Origin: Pieris napi
Taxonomy: Eukaryota > Arthropoda > Insecta > Lepidoptera > Pieridae
DNA length: 64,000 nucleotides
Assembly (NCBI RefSeq): GCF_905475465.1
Contig: NC_062235.1
Coordinates: forward strand, 5,838,001-5,902,000
Direction of reading: 5' to 3'
Positions within the stretch are counted from its first letter, which is position 1. Every line of letters starts with the position of its first letter. Below the pieces are notes generated by a model. The model was not told the origin of the DNA, ran no database searches, and saw only the letters and a program-made list of their open reading frames with translations. A program made the position numbers and the translations under genes. Positions 35,784 to 47,430 of this stretch are shown here, piece after piece.

Positions 35784-36030
35784 GGCGCTACAATGTTCAG
35801 ATTTCTGTATCTGTTTCTTGATAATTTGCTTTTTCTTATATCTGATCAGCCTTCTGTGCCCAACACACGCCGTCGAATTTTTGGGTCTAAGTCAAGCCCG
35901 TTTTCCTCCCAATGTGTTCTTTCACCGTTCAAGCGAGAGTTAAATGCGCACATAAAGTCTATTGTTGCACATCCGGGGTTCGAATCTACGATCTCAGGGA
36001 TGAGGGTCGCACACTGAATCACATACTATA
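35784..36030 (-). repeat. SINE copy, reverse orientation, diverged
   Basis: GGCGCTACAATGTTCAGATT at the plus-strand start is followed by the complement of the SINE body and a degraded tRNA-like head near 35990-36020. It is more diverged than the copies at 22378 and 47431. Confidence 0.75.
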
Positions 36031-37336
36031 CTTTTAAAATAAACAATCAATTTGGAGCGATCAAAACAAAGAAGTAGGCTCAAAATTAGCAGCGTTAATT
36101 GCTTTGCGATTTAAAGATTTAATTCATTTTTTTTAAAGAAATTGAATGGTTATATAAGTTTCTTTTAAAAGTTGTTTCAATTGCCGCGCCTAGTTATCAG
36201 TCACATGACAATAGGTGTATTTTATATGGGTTTGCTGTAAATAAAGCTGTGATTTATAGTATGGAATGATATTCGTCACGCGACGAGGGTGCGACACGAA
36301 TCAGCATGATGGCTATCAGATTTATTTCATTTGTGCTATACATGTATAACGTGTATCAGGCAAATACTGCGTAGTTGAGAATTGTATCAAACGAATTGTG
36401 GAAAATAATTAAATGATTTTATTTTTTTAAAGTGCGCCGCAAACTATGCGAGCACAAAAAAAAGAAAAAATGTTTGGTACTATTTAGATACTTTTTTTGT
36501 CATTTCATTACATTGGATACATTTTTACAACAGTTTTATTGAGGATCGAAGGATCAGAAAAGAACCCTCTTCACCTTCACCTCTTACTACCCGTATATAC
36601 CTAAATATAAATAAAAAGGATTTCTAAGTAGTACCTTATGAGCGTTGACACAAGAAGGCAGACGAAAGAAGACACCACTATAAACGATAATTCGTGATTT
36701 TTTACTTCAACATGCTTTTATAAAATACGAAAACGTATTTTGTTTCAAAACAGTATACTCGATAACCTTAAATTCACGTTCCACATATTATTCTTGATCC
36801 TCAAAATGCGGCATATTTCAAGAATGTGATAATCTTCAAGGAATCGCTCGGCTTTCGTATTTACGACGTAATAAAATGTCATCGTTTTATGGCCAACATT
36901 ACGGGAACAGCGTGTATATGGACCATATTGGTTAACTAGTATTTCTCTATGGATTCACTTCGGCATCATTGTTCGGTTGGTAATGGGTTGTTTTAATAAA
37001 TATCTCGTATCCCAATAGAACTTGGGACAAAGACTTTCATATTAATTATTCATACAAATATTCTTTGCTATTAAAAAGTTCTTTACATGATTGACTAGGT
37101 CCATTATAAGCATGGACTTCTAATAAATACTTCTATAACTGACTATTATAAAGATGTATTGCAATTAAGACCATATTACATCTTCAACAATTTGTTTTGA
37201 CCTTAGTTCTTTCAAAAATGTCACAAGTTCCTGAAATACTCATAGTTCACTACATCAGGAGCCTAAGATATAATCTAAGTTTATGGTGGTAATTGTTATT
37301 ATTTGGCGACCGTGGGTACACTACACAAACACTCTA
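36031..37336. other. Intergenic, no gene seen
   Basis: AT-rich sequence with no recognised exon, RNA gene or repeat structure. Confidence 0.5.
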
Positions 37337-38041
37337 TAGACCAGTGCAGATAGCCTTTAAAATAAATAAAAAGTGAAAAAAATAATAGTAGGATGAAACC
37401 TATTGGAAAGGGAGGATAATATTATAAAAATTAAAGGAAAAATAATTTACGGGCGATCTGAGGTCGGGAAGGGGTATATATTTTTTTAAACATAGGAAAG
37501 TAGAGATTACAACAAACTGAAAGCACACCAACTTTTTGAAAAAAGCTGATATTTTGACGGGTGAATTTTCGATTGAAAATTAGGGTGTTTTTTCGATATT
37601 AATACAAAATAAGGTGAAAAAATAAATATTTTTAATCAAATAAATTACAGCGTATTTGGGACATAGAAAGGTAAGTTTTCACCAAATTTCGTTAAAAAAA
37701 AAAAATTTTTGTAAAAGATAAAAATAAAAAACCAAAAACTTGGTTTTTTGGATTTTTCACATAAATTTTAAGGTTATGTGAAAAATGTGTGAATACAAAA
37801 GTTTTAGATCTTTTTATTACCTACAACTTTGCCATTTAACTTTCTTCGATAGGACTTTTAGTTTTGCCGGAAATCGAGATAAACCGTTTTTTACCCTTAA
37901 AACTCCCCCCCTACCCCTTCCCGACCTCAGATCGCCCGTAAATTATTTTTCCTTTAATTTTTATAATATTCTACTCCTTTTCCAATAGGTTTCATTCTAC
38001 TATTATTTTATTAGGTTTCAAAAATTATCGGCACTGGTCTA
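37337..38041. mobile_element. Inverted-repeat element (705 bp), TA ends
   Basis: The terminal sequence TAGACCAGTGC at 37337 is matched by GCACTGGTCTA ending at 38041. The inverted arms extend, with one small gap, for about 160 bases, including TACGGGCGATCTGAGGTCGG on the left and its complement on the right. The centre is A/T-rich with no coding frame. The ends and TA flank suggest a non-autonomous cut-and-paste transposon. The open frame at 37785-37988 lies partly over the right arm and is not a gene. Confidence 0.82.
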
Positions 38042-38062
38042 CTAGACGGATTCGTAGATAAA

Positions 38063-38463
38063 AATAAAATATGTTGATTATGGAATATAAGATAAGCCCT
38101 GCGATTCTGTAACTCACTCTTCGAACTCACACAGCGGTTTTCGCATCGGCGGTCGCTCTCATATAAGTTGAGAAGCAGTCATTTTATGATTTGGCATTCT
38201 GAAAAGGTGGGAGCTTGTAGTTTATTGTTTATCAGAATGCCAAATCATAAAATGCCTGCTTCACGACTGATTAGAGAGCGACCGCCGATGCGAAAACCGC
38301 TGTGTGAGTTCGAAAAGTGAGTTACAGAATTGCAGGGCAGGTATCACTTATTCCACGGCATTAAATTTGAATCGGTAGACATCCCTACACATCGGCAAAG
38401 AAGACAGAGGGTGTAGGCCGAGAGAAAAAGCAGGCGTTAAAAGTCTCGGTACTCTTTATATTA
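38063..38463 (-). repeat. Dispersed repeat split by a foldback insertion
   Basis: The flanks of the foldback element (38063-38095 and 38339-38463) are one repeat unit, also present uninterrupted in reverse at 45915-46060 and partly at 44055-44135. Shared blocks include TTTGAATCGGTAGACATCCC and GGCCGAGAGAAAAAGC. Confidence 0.75.
38096..38338. mobile_element. Foldback element with ~105-bp arms
   Basis: The left arm (about 38096-38203) and right arm (about 38235-38338) are inverted copies, with GCCCTGC and GCAGGGC at the ends and CGCATCGGCGGTCGCTCTC inside. They are separated by about 30 bases, so the strand can form one long hairpin. The uninterrupted copy at 45915-46060 shows the empty site. 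No clear target duplication is visible. Confidence 0.82.
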
Positions 38464-38661
38464 TGCACCCCCGTGTTTAAATCAAAAAGTGCACGACTCT
38501 TCACCTAGTTCCCCTTTTTTATGAAAAATTTCAACTACACATTAGTTTATTATTAAATATATATATAGCAGTTATAGCATAAAAAGTGTAATCGCGGACG
38601 GGCTTACAGCATTTTACTATGACGATTTAAAAAATCGGTTAAATTTTATGTAATAAAATAA

Positions 38662-40049
38662 TAAAAATGTGTGCGTGTACTAGGTGTACACAAGTAAGAA
38701 GTGAAACTTCTTTATGACCTTATTTTTCGAAAAATCATCTACTATATGCAACTTAACGAAATTGGTTAAATAAAGTTTAACAAAAGGCTTTTATTATCAT
38801 AGACATGAATACAAATACCATTATTGCATTTTACCTTATTACTACTAAGATTATTACAGAATTTCATTAATTGTAATAGAATTATTACTATCATTGTTAT
38901 AGTTATTATATATTATAATTTATAATTAATAGTTATATAAAATATAATAGTTAATATAAAATATAATTTAGTTAAATAACTATTTCTTTAAACACAGTAA
39001 ATTTTGATACACTGCCTAGCATACAATTTACAAATTAATTGCTGCAAATTGCGATTAGCAAATTTCAAGTCGAAAATGCAATCCGTTGTCAAACTTCAAA
39101 GTCAAAAACATACTATATGTCATATTTTAACGCTGATAAAGAAGTTTTACTTCAAAAGGCAACATGGCGCGTAACGGAAAAATGTGACGCGTAACGCAAA
39201 AATGTTACACTAAATTTATTTCCAACCCCGATAAAGAAGTTTCACTTCAATAAATAATAAATAATGTGACGGTAATTTTTTTTCCAACGCCGATAAAGAA
39301 GTTTGATTTCAAAAAGGAACATGGCGCGTAACCGAAAAACGTGACGCGTAACGAAAAAATGTTACACTAAATTTTTTTCCAACCCCGATAAAGAAGTTTC
39401 ACTTCAATAATATATTGTAAATTTATATTAACATACTGTATCATAAAAAATATTATAATTTATTCTCCATATAGGAAAGGAATAAAAGTAAAGAAATAAA
39501 AAATAAAGGAATAAGGAATACAATAGGAAAGTCAAAGTCTCCTGAAGTACAGGTCTTACTACATGAAGAGCAAGGGATACATGATTTTTGAAGTGAAACT
39601 TCTTTATCGACGTATGGAAGAAATTTTGTAGCAAATCGTCACGTTTTTCGGTTACGCGCCATGTTGCTTTTTGAAGTCAACTTCTTTATCAGCGTTGGAA
39701 AAAAAATTACCCTTACATTTTTCGGTTACGCGCCATCTCTTTCTTGTCCCTACCACGGTTGATCCGAAGAGATTCGAAGCCATTAATAACAAAAATATAT
39801 AATAACGATAACAATGATAGTAATAATTCTATTACAATTAATGAAGTTAATAGTAATTAGGTAAAATGAAATAATTGTATTTGTATTCATGTCTATTAAA
39901 ATAAAAGCCTTTTGTTAAACTTTATCTAATTTAACTTTATTTAACCAATTTCTGTAAAGTTGCATATAGTTGATCATTTTTCGAAAAATAAGGTCATAAA
40001 GAAGTTTCACTTCTTACATGTGTACACTTAGTACACGCATACATTTTTT
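38662..40049. mobile_element. 1.39-kb element with ~260-bp inverted ends and a reiterated motif
   Basis: The ends align as inverted repeats from AAAAATGTGTGCGTGTAC (about 38662) to the complement ending near 40049, and the arms continue to about 38920 and 39796. The motif ATAAAGAAGTTTCACTTC, or its complement, occurs about eight times in both orientations (38700, 39139, 39235, 39293, 39391, 39590, 39681, 39998). Near several copies lies a second repeated block, CATGGCGCGTAAC. No transposase frame was found, so it is non-autonomous. Confidence 0.78.
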
Positions 40050-40688
40050 TAATCTATGTTTATGGCAATAAACAATATTATTATGAATGAATTTAGAATA
40101 TTATCCTTTATGAAGCCTAAAGAGATAATATATACCATAATATTTCTTTTTGGGGCTAAGTCACGGGTCCAAAAGTATCAAACCAAAGCCTACACAATAT
40201 TTAGCGATGACAATAAATCAGTGCGTCGATAAGGATTTGTGGCGGTCCGCAAATTCCACTTTCTTGATAAAAGTACCATTATTTTTTCCTACGTCGTGTA
40301 TTTAATAGAATATATAAGAAAATAGACTCTTGTGTACTTTTTGTATGAAATAGATGACCAAACATTTATTTATAATATCATGTTAGTATTGATATTCTTC
40401 GAAGATACAGAAAAGTTTGCTTTACCTATAATTTGAGCACATAATATTAACGAATGGTACAAAGAAATTACTTTATACTATCAATAGTGGCAGTTATTGT
40501 GTCTTAGACGATCTGCTAATGGTGCAATAAATTTAAATGCAAAAAAACTGCGAAGCATATTAGTAAGATTTTGTTAGCCAAGTACTTCTATGTACCCGTT
40601 ATAACACATGGTTTGCATCTAATTGAACAAAAAATTTCCTTAAATAAAACTTTATTAATGCAAAGGTTTATTAAAAAAAATTAAAAAT

Positions 40689-41690
40689 TCATTCACATTC
40701 CGCTTCATGCATCAAAATGGCTCGCCTCACATAACGGAAATGGTAGAAGCTGAACACCACCATAAACGAGAAGAAATATACAACTGGAAAAGACCATTAT
40801 ATATTTATAAACATATACATATAATTAATGATATAAATTAGGTTAGGTTTTTTTAATTACTATTAACTTTAACGTTAAAACTTTTATTGTTCTAAGTTTC
40901 CGATGCAATCTTTGTTATACGTCTATAATTATTAATAAAAGTTGTAACAGTTTATGCCACTACCTCCATAGAATAAGTGATGACGCAACCTGAGGTCTTG
41001 CATTCAAATTCCAGCGTTATAATGTTTCGGGTTGGAAAGAAATAAAGACTAAGTTTAACAGAATTGCAAACACGTCACGTGTTCATTTAAAAAAATACAT
41101 ATATACACATTGGTCATCGTGAGATATCTTAAAATATTGTATCTAAAGTTTTACCACATAAAAATTAAGTTTATAAATAAATTTACAAAATAGGACTATT
41201 TAAAAATCTTGCAAAAAGCGAAAACAATGTTTCTCTAAATTCATTGTTTGAAGAGAAAAATAATAGTCTCCAGACAATGGAAATAAGACAATAGATAGAA
41301 GCCGTCTTGCATAAAATTACTTTGGCTAATATTGCTTTATTTTTATATTATTTAGTTAAAAAACAGTCAAACAAAAATTATAACATTTCATTCCGCTGTT
41401 GTTGATTGTTGATTGAAGGACATTGTCCTTTCTGAAATATGTATATTAACTTGTAGATTTGTCCAAATACATGTTTAAGGAATATAGAGTAACCGAAAGA
41501 TTCATTTTCCAGGTATAATAATTGTAGATACAGAGGAATTAATCACCCACTTGTTGAGGAAGAATAATGATCTATTATAAAAAAATACGAGTTCGTATTA
41601 AATAATACTCACCAGCACCAAGGAAAGTAAACAGTCCACTAACACACGCCAAGTTGTCCAAACGATGTTGCTCATCTTTTATTTTTGGCG
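40689..41690 (-). CDS. Two exons of a membrane protein, possible alternative 3' end
   Basis: Exon 41690-41613 follows the acceptor TTTTTAAG and reads PKIKDEQHRLDNLACVSGLF then TFLGA, ending in phase 1 at a GTGAGT donor. Exon 40783-40689 follows TCTTTTCCAG and reads VYFFSFMVVFSFYHFRYVRR then AILMHEAECE and stop. The joined frame is strongly hydrophobic with a charged C-terminal tail. The first exon needs one preceding base, and the exon at 44720 of the neighbouring gene ends in exactly that phase (giving Ser at the junction). It may be an alternative end of that gene, or a separate gene whose start exon I could not find. No family was recognised. Confidence 0.55.
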
Positions 41691-42548
41691 CTTAAAAAGA
41701 CAGACTTTAAATATTAATAAAATCTACTTCTATTTGTTATAAATTGATACCATTTTTTCTGTAAGTTCTCATAATATAACATAATCAATATTTCCCTTTT
41801 GATAACTCATTGAAGTAAGCAATGGCCTTTTCAGTAAAATATTAATATTAATAATTTTTATGAGTAAGTGCAGAAGCTTGATTACCTTACATTTGCGTTA
41901 CATAATAATCCTTTCGTCGGGATAGAATCCAGACCACCTATACAATATCTACGTCTAAACCATGAAATTATTATAAATTACGAATTATTGAAAGATACCG
42001 TAAAATAAGAAGTAATATCACAGGCTTCTTCGATAAAATACTACAGAAATTGCCTAAGTGTCACAGAGGACCAATTTCAGGTTAAAAAATAGAAATTTTA
42101 TTACGAAGCCATTTCAATTTGAAGAGAAAATGAAATTACGTTCGTTCTTTACGACTCAGTACTAATTTATAAAAAAGCGGTGAATCGCAACTTCAGATTG
42201 AATTAAAGGGGTTGTGATTGATTAGACTTTAATTTTTCTGATCAATAGGAGCTACCTACTAGCAAAGTTATTTGTGACGAACAGAATTCTATTTGATTAT
42301 TTAGAGTATTTAATTATAAAAATGATATTATTGTTTTGATTTTATGAACCTAAAGCCCTTGTTATGAATCATGCGGAACATCAGAACATGTATACAATTT
42401 TAAATAAAAAAAGGGGAAACTTTGTTTAATGTCTGTCAAATGTAATAGTGTAATAAACAATCACGAGATTTACTGCGGGTAATTAGTTTTTGGAGGTTAT
42501 TTATTTCCTATAACTTCCTTAGTCAAGGGGGTGCTTTAAAGTTATTAT
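41691..42548. other. Intronic or intergenic, no gene seen
   Basis: AT-rich sequence between the two exon sets on the minus strand. I looked for a start exon for the 41690 model here and found none that I trust. Confidence 0.45.
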
Positions 42549-42665
42549 TTATAATAATAACTCAATGTACTTCATAAAAAAGGATAAGAAATGCGGAGTA
42601 AATAAATCCCGGGTAATTACTACAATGACTGTGACAGCTGTGGCATTTATAAAGCCAAGAAAAGC
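42549..42665 (-). CDS. Possible terminal exon with membrane segment
   Basis: After the acceptor CCCACGCAG the frame reads AFLGFINATAVTVIVVITRD and continues 18 residues to a stop. It starts in phase 0, which fits the donor at 43756. The first 17 residues are hydrophobic, like the exon at 43399. It could be an alternative last exon of the small membrane protein, a relic, or chance. Support is weak because no conservation can be checked. Confidence 0.25.
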   Translation of the reverse strand, partial: AFLGFINATAVTVIVVITRDLFTPHFLSFFMKYIELLL

Positions 42666-43036
42666 CTGCGTGGGCAGAATGTGACCGCAGGAGTTTTATA
42701 TGGATGGAGGAAAATTTATTAATAATCATGGAATAATAAGCATGGAAGGGTTACGTGACAAATGAGCAGCGTCTATAAAAAATCACATTTCATAATATAA
42801 TCTTTATTTATTTCTCACCAAAATTGTCTTACTTCTGTTTAGGGAAAAAGCTAGTTTGTGTGAGACTGATGCCTGCTAAAGTTAAGAGTACCTGTGTTAC
42901 AGGTCATCAAGCCTCCACCACTTCGGATCGACAGAAGGTCTTATACAATACTATACAATATATAGTAGAGAAAAGTCTAGTGAGAATTAACAATCATTAT
43001 TGCAATACTTATAGCAATACACATATAAGGAAACCA

Positions 43037-43096
43037 CATGGGGTATGTGTGTATGCGTAAATTATGTGTATGTGTGTGGGTGTGTGTCTGTGTATG
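43037..43096. repeat. TG-rich microsatellite
   Basis: Irregular TG/TATG repeats (TATGTGTGTATG, GTGTGTGGGTGTGTGTCTGTG) lie downstream of the stop of the membrane-protein gene. Confidence 0.7.
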
Positions 43097-43249
43097 TTTT
43101 ATTACTTAAGTGTTAATCTTATATAGATTTATATATGAAAAGCGGCAACATTGGTTTCAAACTCCACCAAGCTCCTTTCCGTGCAAAAATGCTGTATTGT
43201 TGGAATTCTAATTACATATTCTAAATCGTAATGGTGAAAGAAAAATGCT

Positions 43250-44975
43250 TTATATGGTTTTATCAGAGCGGAATTTTCTTGAATTAGGAAACAGTTTGTT
43301 AATATTACCGTAACTGAATCGATCGCAGGCTCTAGCAATTTTGATCACTGCTAGTGTGATTATTCCAGTCCAGACTAGAGTGGCGACCAAGAGGTATACC
43401 TATAATTAAAAAATAAGAACACCAAATACAAAGGTTATAGACAAATTCGCATTAATAGTGAACTGATTATTTTATTTGCCAGGAATATAGTTTTGGCGGT
43501 GGCTGGCTGATCACCTTATTTTCCTATAAAGAAAACAATCTAATAAGCAAAAAATGTGTTGCTTATCCCACTATGAGTTTATTTATTTAATGTTTGTGAT
43601 TTCAATGTTTTACAGTTTTTGTATGCCAGTTTTTCATTTCAAAATAATTCGATTCACTTATAAGCAATCGCACGATATACATTACTTTTTATTCCATATG
43701 TATGTGGTGATACTACTGTATCAAAAGATCTAAATATGCAAGTAATAATGATTACCAGCATAGCTCGACAATTCTCAGTGAGAGCCACAATAATTAGTAG
43801 AAGACCAGCTCCCGTGACTCCACTCAGCATTGCTCCTGTCGCAAGACTCATAACTATAAAGAAACAGTAACATCTTTTATGTCTATGAAAAATCTAGTGT
43901 ATTTTGTTTCTTATAGCTATAGCTGTAGTAGCCCGAACTTGTGCTAAAGAGCCCAACATTAGCCGAGTTGTTGTTGTGTTAAGGAAAAAGTTATGACAGC
44001 GAAGGAATGTTATATTTTTATATCTTGATGAAAAGTAAAATCTACTACTTTGCCGATGAGTAGGGATGCCTACAGATTCAAATTTAATGACGTGGAATAA
44101 GTGATACCTGTATCTTATGTTCCATAATAAACATATTTTATTTTTACAATATACATAATACATATAAAACCGACCTTAGCCATTTAAAATATTTTTTCCA
44201 CGAGAGTTTCAAAGACTATTTGTGAGTATTTGGGGGCAATTCCAATATTTTTCTGAATTCAAATTTACTGTACTTCACAATATTACAATAGTAAAAATAT
44301 GTAAAAATTTACGGAAGGTAGATTTTTCATTAATAAATAAATATTGTAATACATATAGTAAATTAATTTCTACAACATACAACAGAATGAACGCTACTTA
44401 CTCAAGGCTTGATATAATCGGTAGTGGGCTTAAACACATTAAATAAACAAGCGTTGTTACCTATCGGATACCTAATCCGCATGAGCAAATGAGTATTTTT
44501 AAATAAGTAAAAACTAAAAGTCACTTTTATTTCTTCACTTCCGATGATTTTTTATTATTTTTTGTAAATTTTACGTTCATCGTAATTGTTATGCATTTAG
44601 AATATTATATATAATGTGGTGTACTTGACTAAATAAATAAATAGATAATATAAGTATCTACAACCACGGTAGACAATACCATAGTTTAATACGCTTTCCG
44701 TTACTTTAAATGTACTTACACTGTGATTTTGGTGTGTGATGCATATCGTCATATTGGGTGCCATGTGTCAGGATTAAGGTTAACAGGACAGAACCCACCA
44801 GAACCTGACAGAAGGCAATCAGAAGCACCCCAGGAAACAAATTGCAGATACCACAGCAGCTTTCGAAGTGGCATCCTGGTTTGTGAACAGCAAAATGCAA
44901 CGGTAGGTTTGTAGATTGGCTAGAACTTCGAGCTCGTTTCTCAGGTTTTGTATAGTCTTCAGTGCTCTTCGCCAT
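43250..44975 (-). CDS. Small three-exon membrane protein, unknown family
   Basis: Exons 44975-44720, 43853-43756 and 43399-43250 join in phase to a 167-residue protein. The ATG at 44975 has a good context (CAAAATGG). The N-terminus is a hydrophilic, Lys/Ser-rich tail of about 34 residues, followed by a Cys-rich stretch (HKPGCHFESCCGICNLFPG). Three hydrophobic segments lie at about 48-70, 87-110 and 119-139, and the C-terminal tail is basic (NSRKFRSDKTI). The size and Cys-rich entry to the first segment suggest a small tetraspan-like or CD20-like topology with one segment missing, but I do not recognise a family. Splice sites are good: the donors are GTAAGT and GTAATC, the acceptors TTTATAG and AATTATAG. 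The phase of exon 1 also fits the exons at 41690. Confidence 0.75.
44055..44135 (+). repeat. Partial copy of dispersed repeat
   Basis: GCCGATGAGTAGGGATGCCT and the following bases up to GATACCTGTATCTTATGTTC match 45978-46055, and in reverse the flanks of the foldback at 38096. It lies in intron 1 of the membrane-protein gene. Confidence 0.75.
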
Positions 44976-45076
44976 TTTGTGTTAATGACATTGTCACTTC
45001 AGCTAAAAGACAAAGAGTTTTTAATGCATCATCTATATAAGTAAAAATGAATCGCCAAAACGTATGTACGCGCTTA

Positions 45077-45261
45077 AGCGGGCCATAAACGGACCGCATG
45101 TTGCAGTCAAAACCGACTGCAATATGCGGTCGCCGCACGGCGATCTGCAGTTTCCTTACTAAATTCATATTCGCAATACACGGACCGCTCGAGCAGTTCC
45201 TGAGCAGACCGCATGTTGCAGTCAGTCTTGACTGCAACATGCGGTCCGTCTATTGCCCGCT
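45077..45261. mobile_element. Harbinger-like MITE, copy 1 (185 bp)
   Basis: The element starts AGCGGGCCATAAACGGACCG and ends in the inverted sequence GCCCGCT, with TTA on both sides (45074-45076, 45262-45264), a TWA duplication. Each half also contains its own palindrome pairing GCATGTTGCAGTC with GACTGCAATATGC. A near-identical copy lies at 52627-52812. Confidence 0.85.
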
Positions 45262-45914
45262 TTAACCTCCGAACTTCCTTATTATAATTATAGAAAAATA
45301 AAAACTGTCCCCTGAACATTTGTTAATATAAAAAACTTCATATTACGCATACAGTAATGTGTAATATGAAAAGGGACCGAGGTAGAATAGTGTATAGTCC
45401 ATTTAAAGACGAAGGCTTAAGCAATAGCCTTAGGGTCTATTACATAAATGCTAGTAACTATCTGTAACAACGGGATGGCAGTGACTTTTGTACTCTATAA
45501 AATGTTTATCAATTTTTGATAGCGTAGCAGAAACAATGAAAATGCCGCATCTGTATATAATATTTTCACAATTTCGATACTAAAACCGGTCTTAATGTAT
45601 TAACTGAACGTTATTGTGTAGTTGTAGGCAAATAGGCTGCCAATGTTGGAAAATACTGGTTTTGTTCAAAATACCATGATCCGCAATTTGAAATACAAAT
45701 AAGTTGGTACAGAGGAGTATTCAGGGATCTCCAGCTTTTAACATTGTGTATAATATAGCTAGCTTAAAGCTACGCTAATTTTGGTTGTGCTTTTGGTTAT
45801 TTCGCTTTACTTGGGATGATAGTTCCTCGTAAAATTACTTGTCATTAATTTACGTTATTTGTTTTAAAATAAGTGTTGTTTGCCATAGTCATTTTGAATG
45901 CTAATTTGCTATTT

Positions 45915-46060
45915 TAAAAGAGTACCGAGAGTTTTTTATGCCCGCTTTTTCTCTCGGCCTATACCCTCCGTTTTCATTGCCGATGAGTAGGGATGTCTAC
46001 CGATTCAAATTTAATGACGTGGAATAAGTGATACCTGTATCTTATATTCCATAACAAAAC
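45915..46060 (+). repeat. Dispersed repeat, uninterrupted copy
   Basis: In reverse complement this matches the flanks of the foldback at 38063-38463, without the foldback. It shows the pre-insertion sequence GATACAGGTATC (on the minus strand). Confidence 0.75.
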
Positions 46061-46384
46061 TGTTATTAGGATTCACTTTTACAGCAAGCATGGTCAAAAG
46101 TGACAATTATATATGATTATTTACATTTAGTAAACGTTACTTTATTAAATTTCTTTAAAATGCTCGTTATACAAAGAAAGAAAGTCCGGATCTGTAGCAA
46201 CTAATGCGAGCAACCCTTAAATTTCAATTTGAAACCTGCGTCGACTGGCGACCACTGATTGCGGATTACTTGTCAGTTGATCCTATCAACGTGTTTTGGT
46301 TTTCCCTTCAATAAATTTAATTATTTTTCGTTCACCTTTGTGGACATATTTTATGAATTCTGTTAAAAATATTTATAATACTCC

Positions 46385-46830
46385 TTGATATCGATGGTCG
46401 CATGGTGCGGCCTGCAGACAGTCCAAAGTGGCTCTGCCAGCAGTAAACCCGCAAGTGACAAAGCGACTAATAACCTTAAATAGAACCAACCTTAAAACAA
46501 TGATAGGGACAATAACGGGTCATTGCCTCCTAAATAAACATATTTTTGTCCTAGGCGCGACAGACAGCCCCCTGTGCAGAGGCTGTTTCAGCGCAGAGGA
46601 AACAGTCACCCACGTCAGTCCTGGAGTGCGAGGCTGTGGCTAATCAACGTGAAAAAATCCTCGGAACGGTGAGGTCGCTCCGGGAAGCCTGTGAAGTGCC
46701 CAGGAGACTTCTGTGCTTCTGGCAGGAGCTAGGCTGGCTAAATTAGCCAGGACTCGTACGCACAACGGACCAATTACAAGTCTAATTGCGGAGAAAGGAG
46801 TCCTACTACCCTAACCCTAATCCTACTCCT
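46385..46830 (+). pseudogene. Non-LTR retrotransposon 3' fragment
   Basis: The frame from about 46395 reads ACRQSKVALPAVNP, then TMIGTITGHC and CRGCFSAEETVTH, the conserved end of Jockey/R1-type polymerases with their terminal Cys-His motif. A one-base frameshift near 46618 moves to LECEAVANQREKILGTV and ends in GWLN and a stop at about 46744. The fragment ends in CTACCCTAACCCTAATCCTA. Only the 3' part of the element is present. Confidence 0.8.
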
Positions 46831-47430
46831 TGATATCCACTATTTAACCACTCATTGATATACCTAGGTATAATTAGTTAAATTATTTTCACACAATTAA
46901 CTTTAAAGAATAAACATAAACATTTCTAATATAACATAAAATATATTTTCAGCGCCGATTGATCTACAGTTGATCTTAAAAAATCCCTCTTGGCATTAAT
47001 TTGCATATTCACAAACAAATAAATAAAATGAAATCCGAAAATTAAAAACCATGGCAGCGTTAAATGAAAATTCATTACCCAGGCACTCTTGATTGATAGA
47101 AGTTGAAAGCTAAACTCTACCTATCCATCGCATTGAAATAAACACGAACAGTAGAACTAGCCAATTTCAATTTCCAATCTGTTTTCCATTGATTGTAGAT
47201 TAAGGTGTGTTTTTAGGCATCTACTTGGCGAATAGCGTTGATAGAAATATAGATAGATGGGAATTTTCCACACCGACAGAACAGGCTGCTTTATTTTAAA
47301 CATGCCTACACATATTGCGATATGGTATTAATTATTTTATTTATAGTTGAATAATAGTATTATCATGATGCCTGTAGGTTGTAGTACGAAAAACTATTAA
47401 AATTGCTACTTAAAATATCTTCAAAAAAAA
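46831..47430. other. Intergenic, no gene seen
   Basis: AT-rich sequence between the LINE remnant and the next SINE, with no recognised feature. Confidence 0.5.

Noticed and set aside
42824..43060. 78-codon plus frame
   Set aside because: Low-complexity, no motif, and it runs toward a microsatellite; no splice or promoter support.
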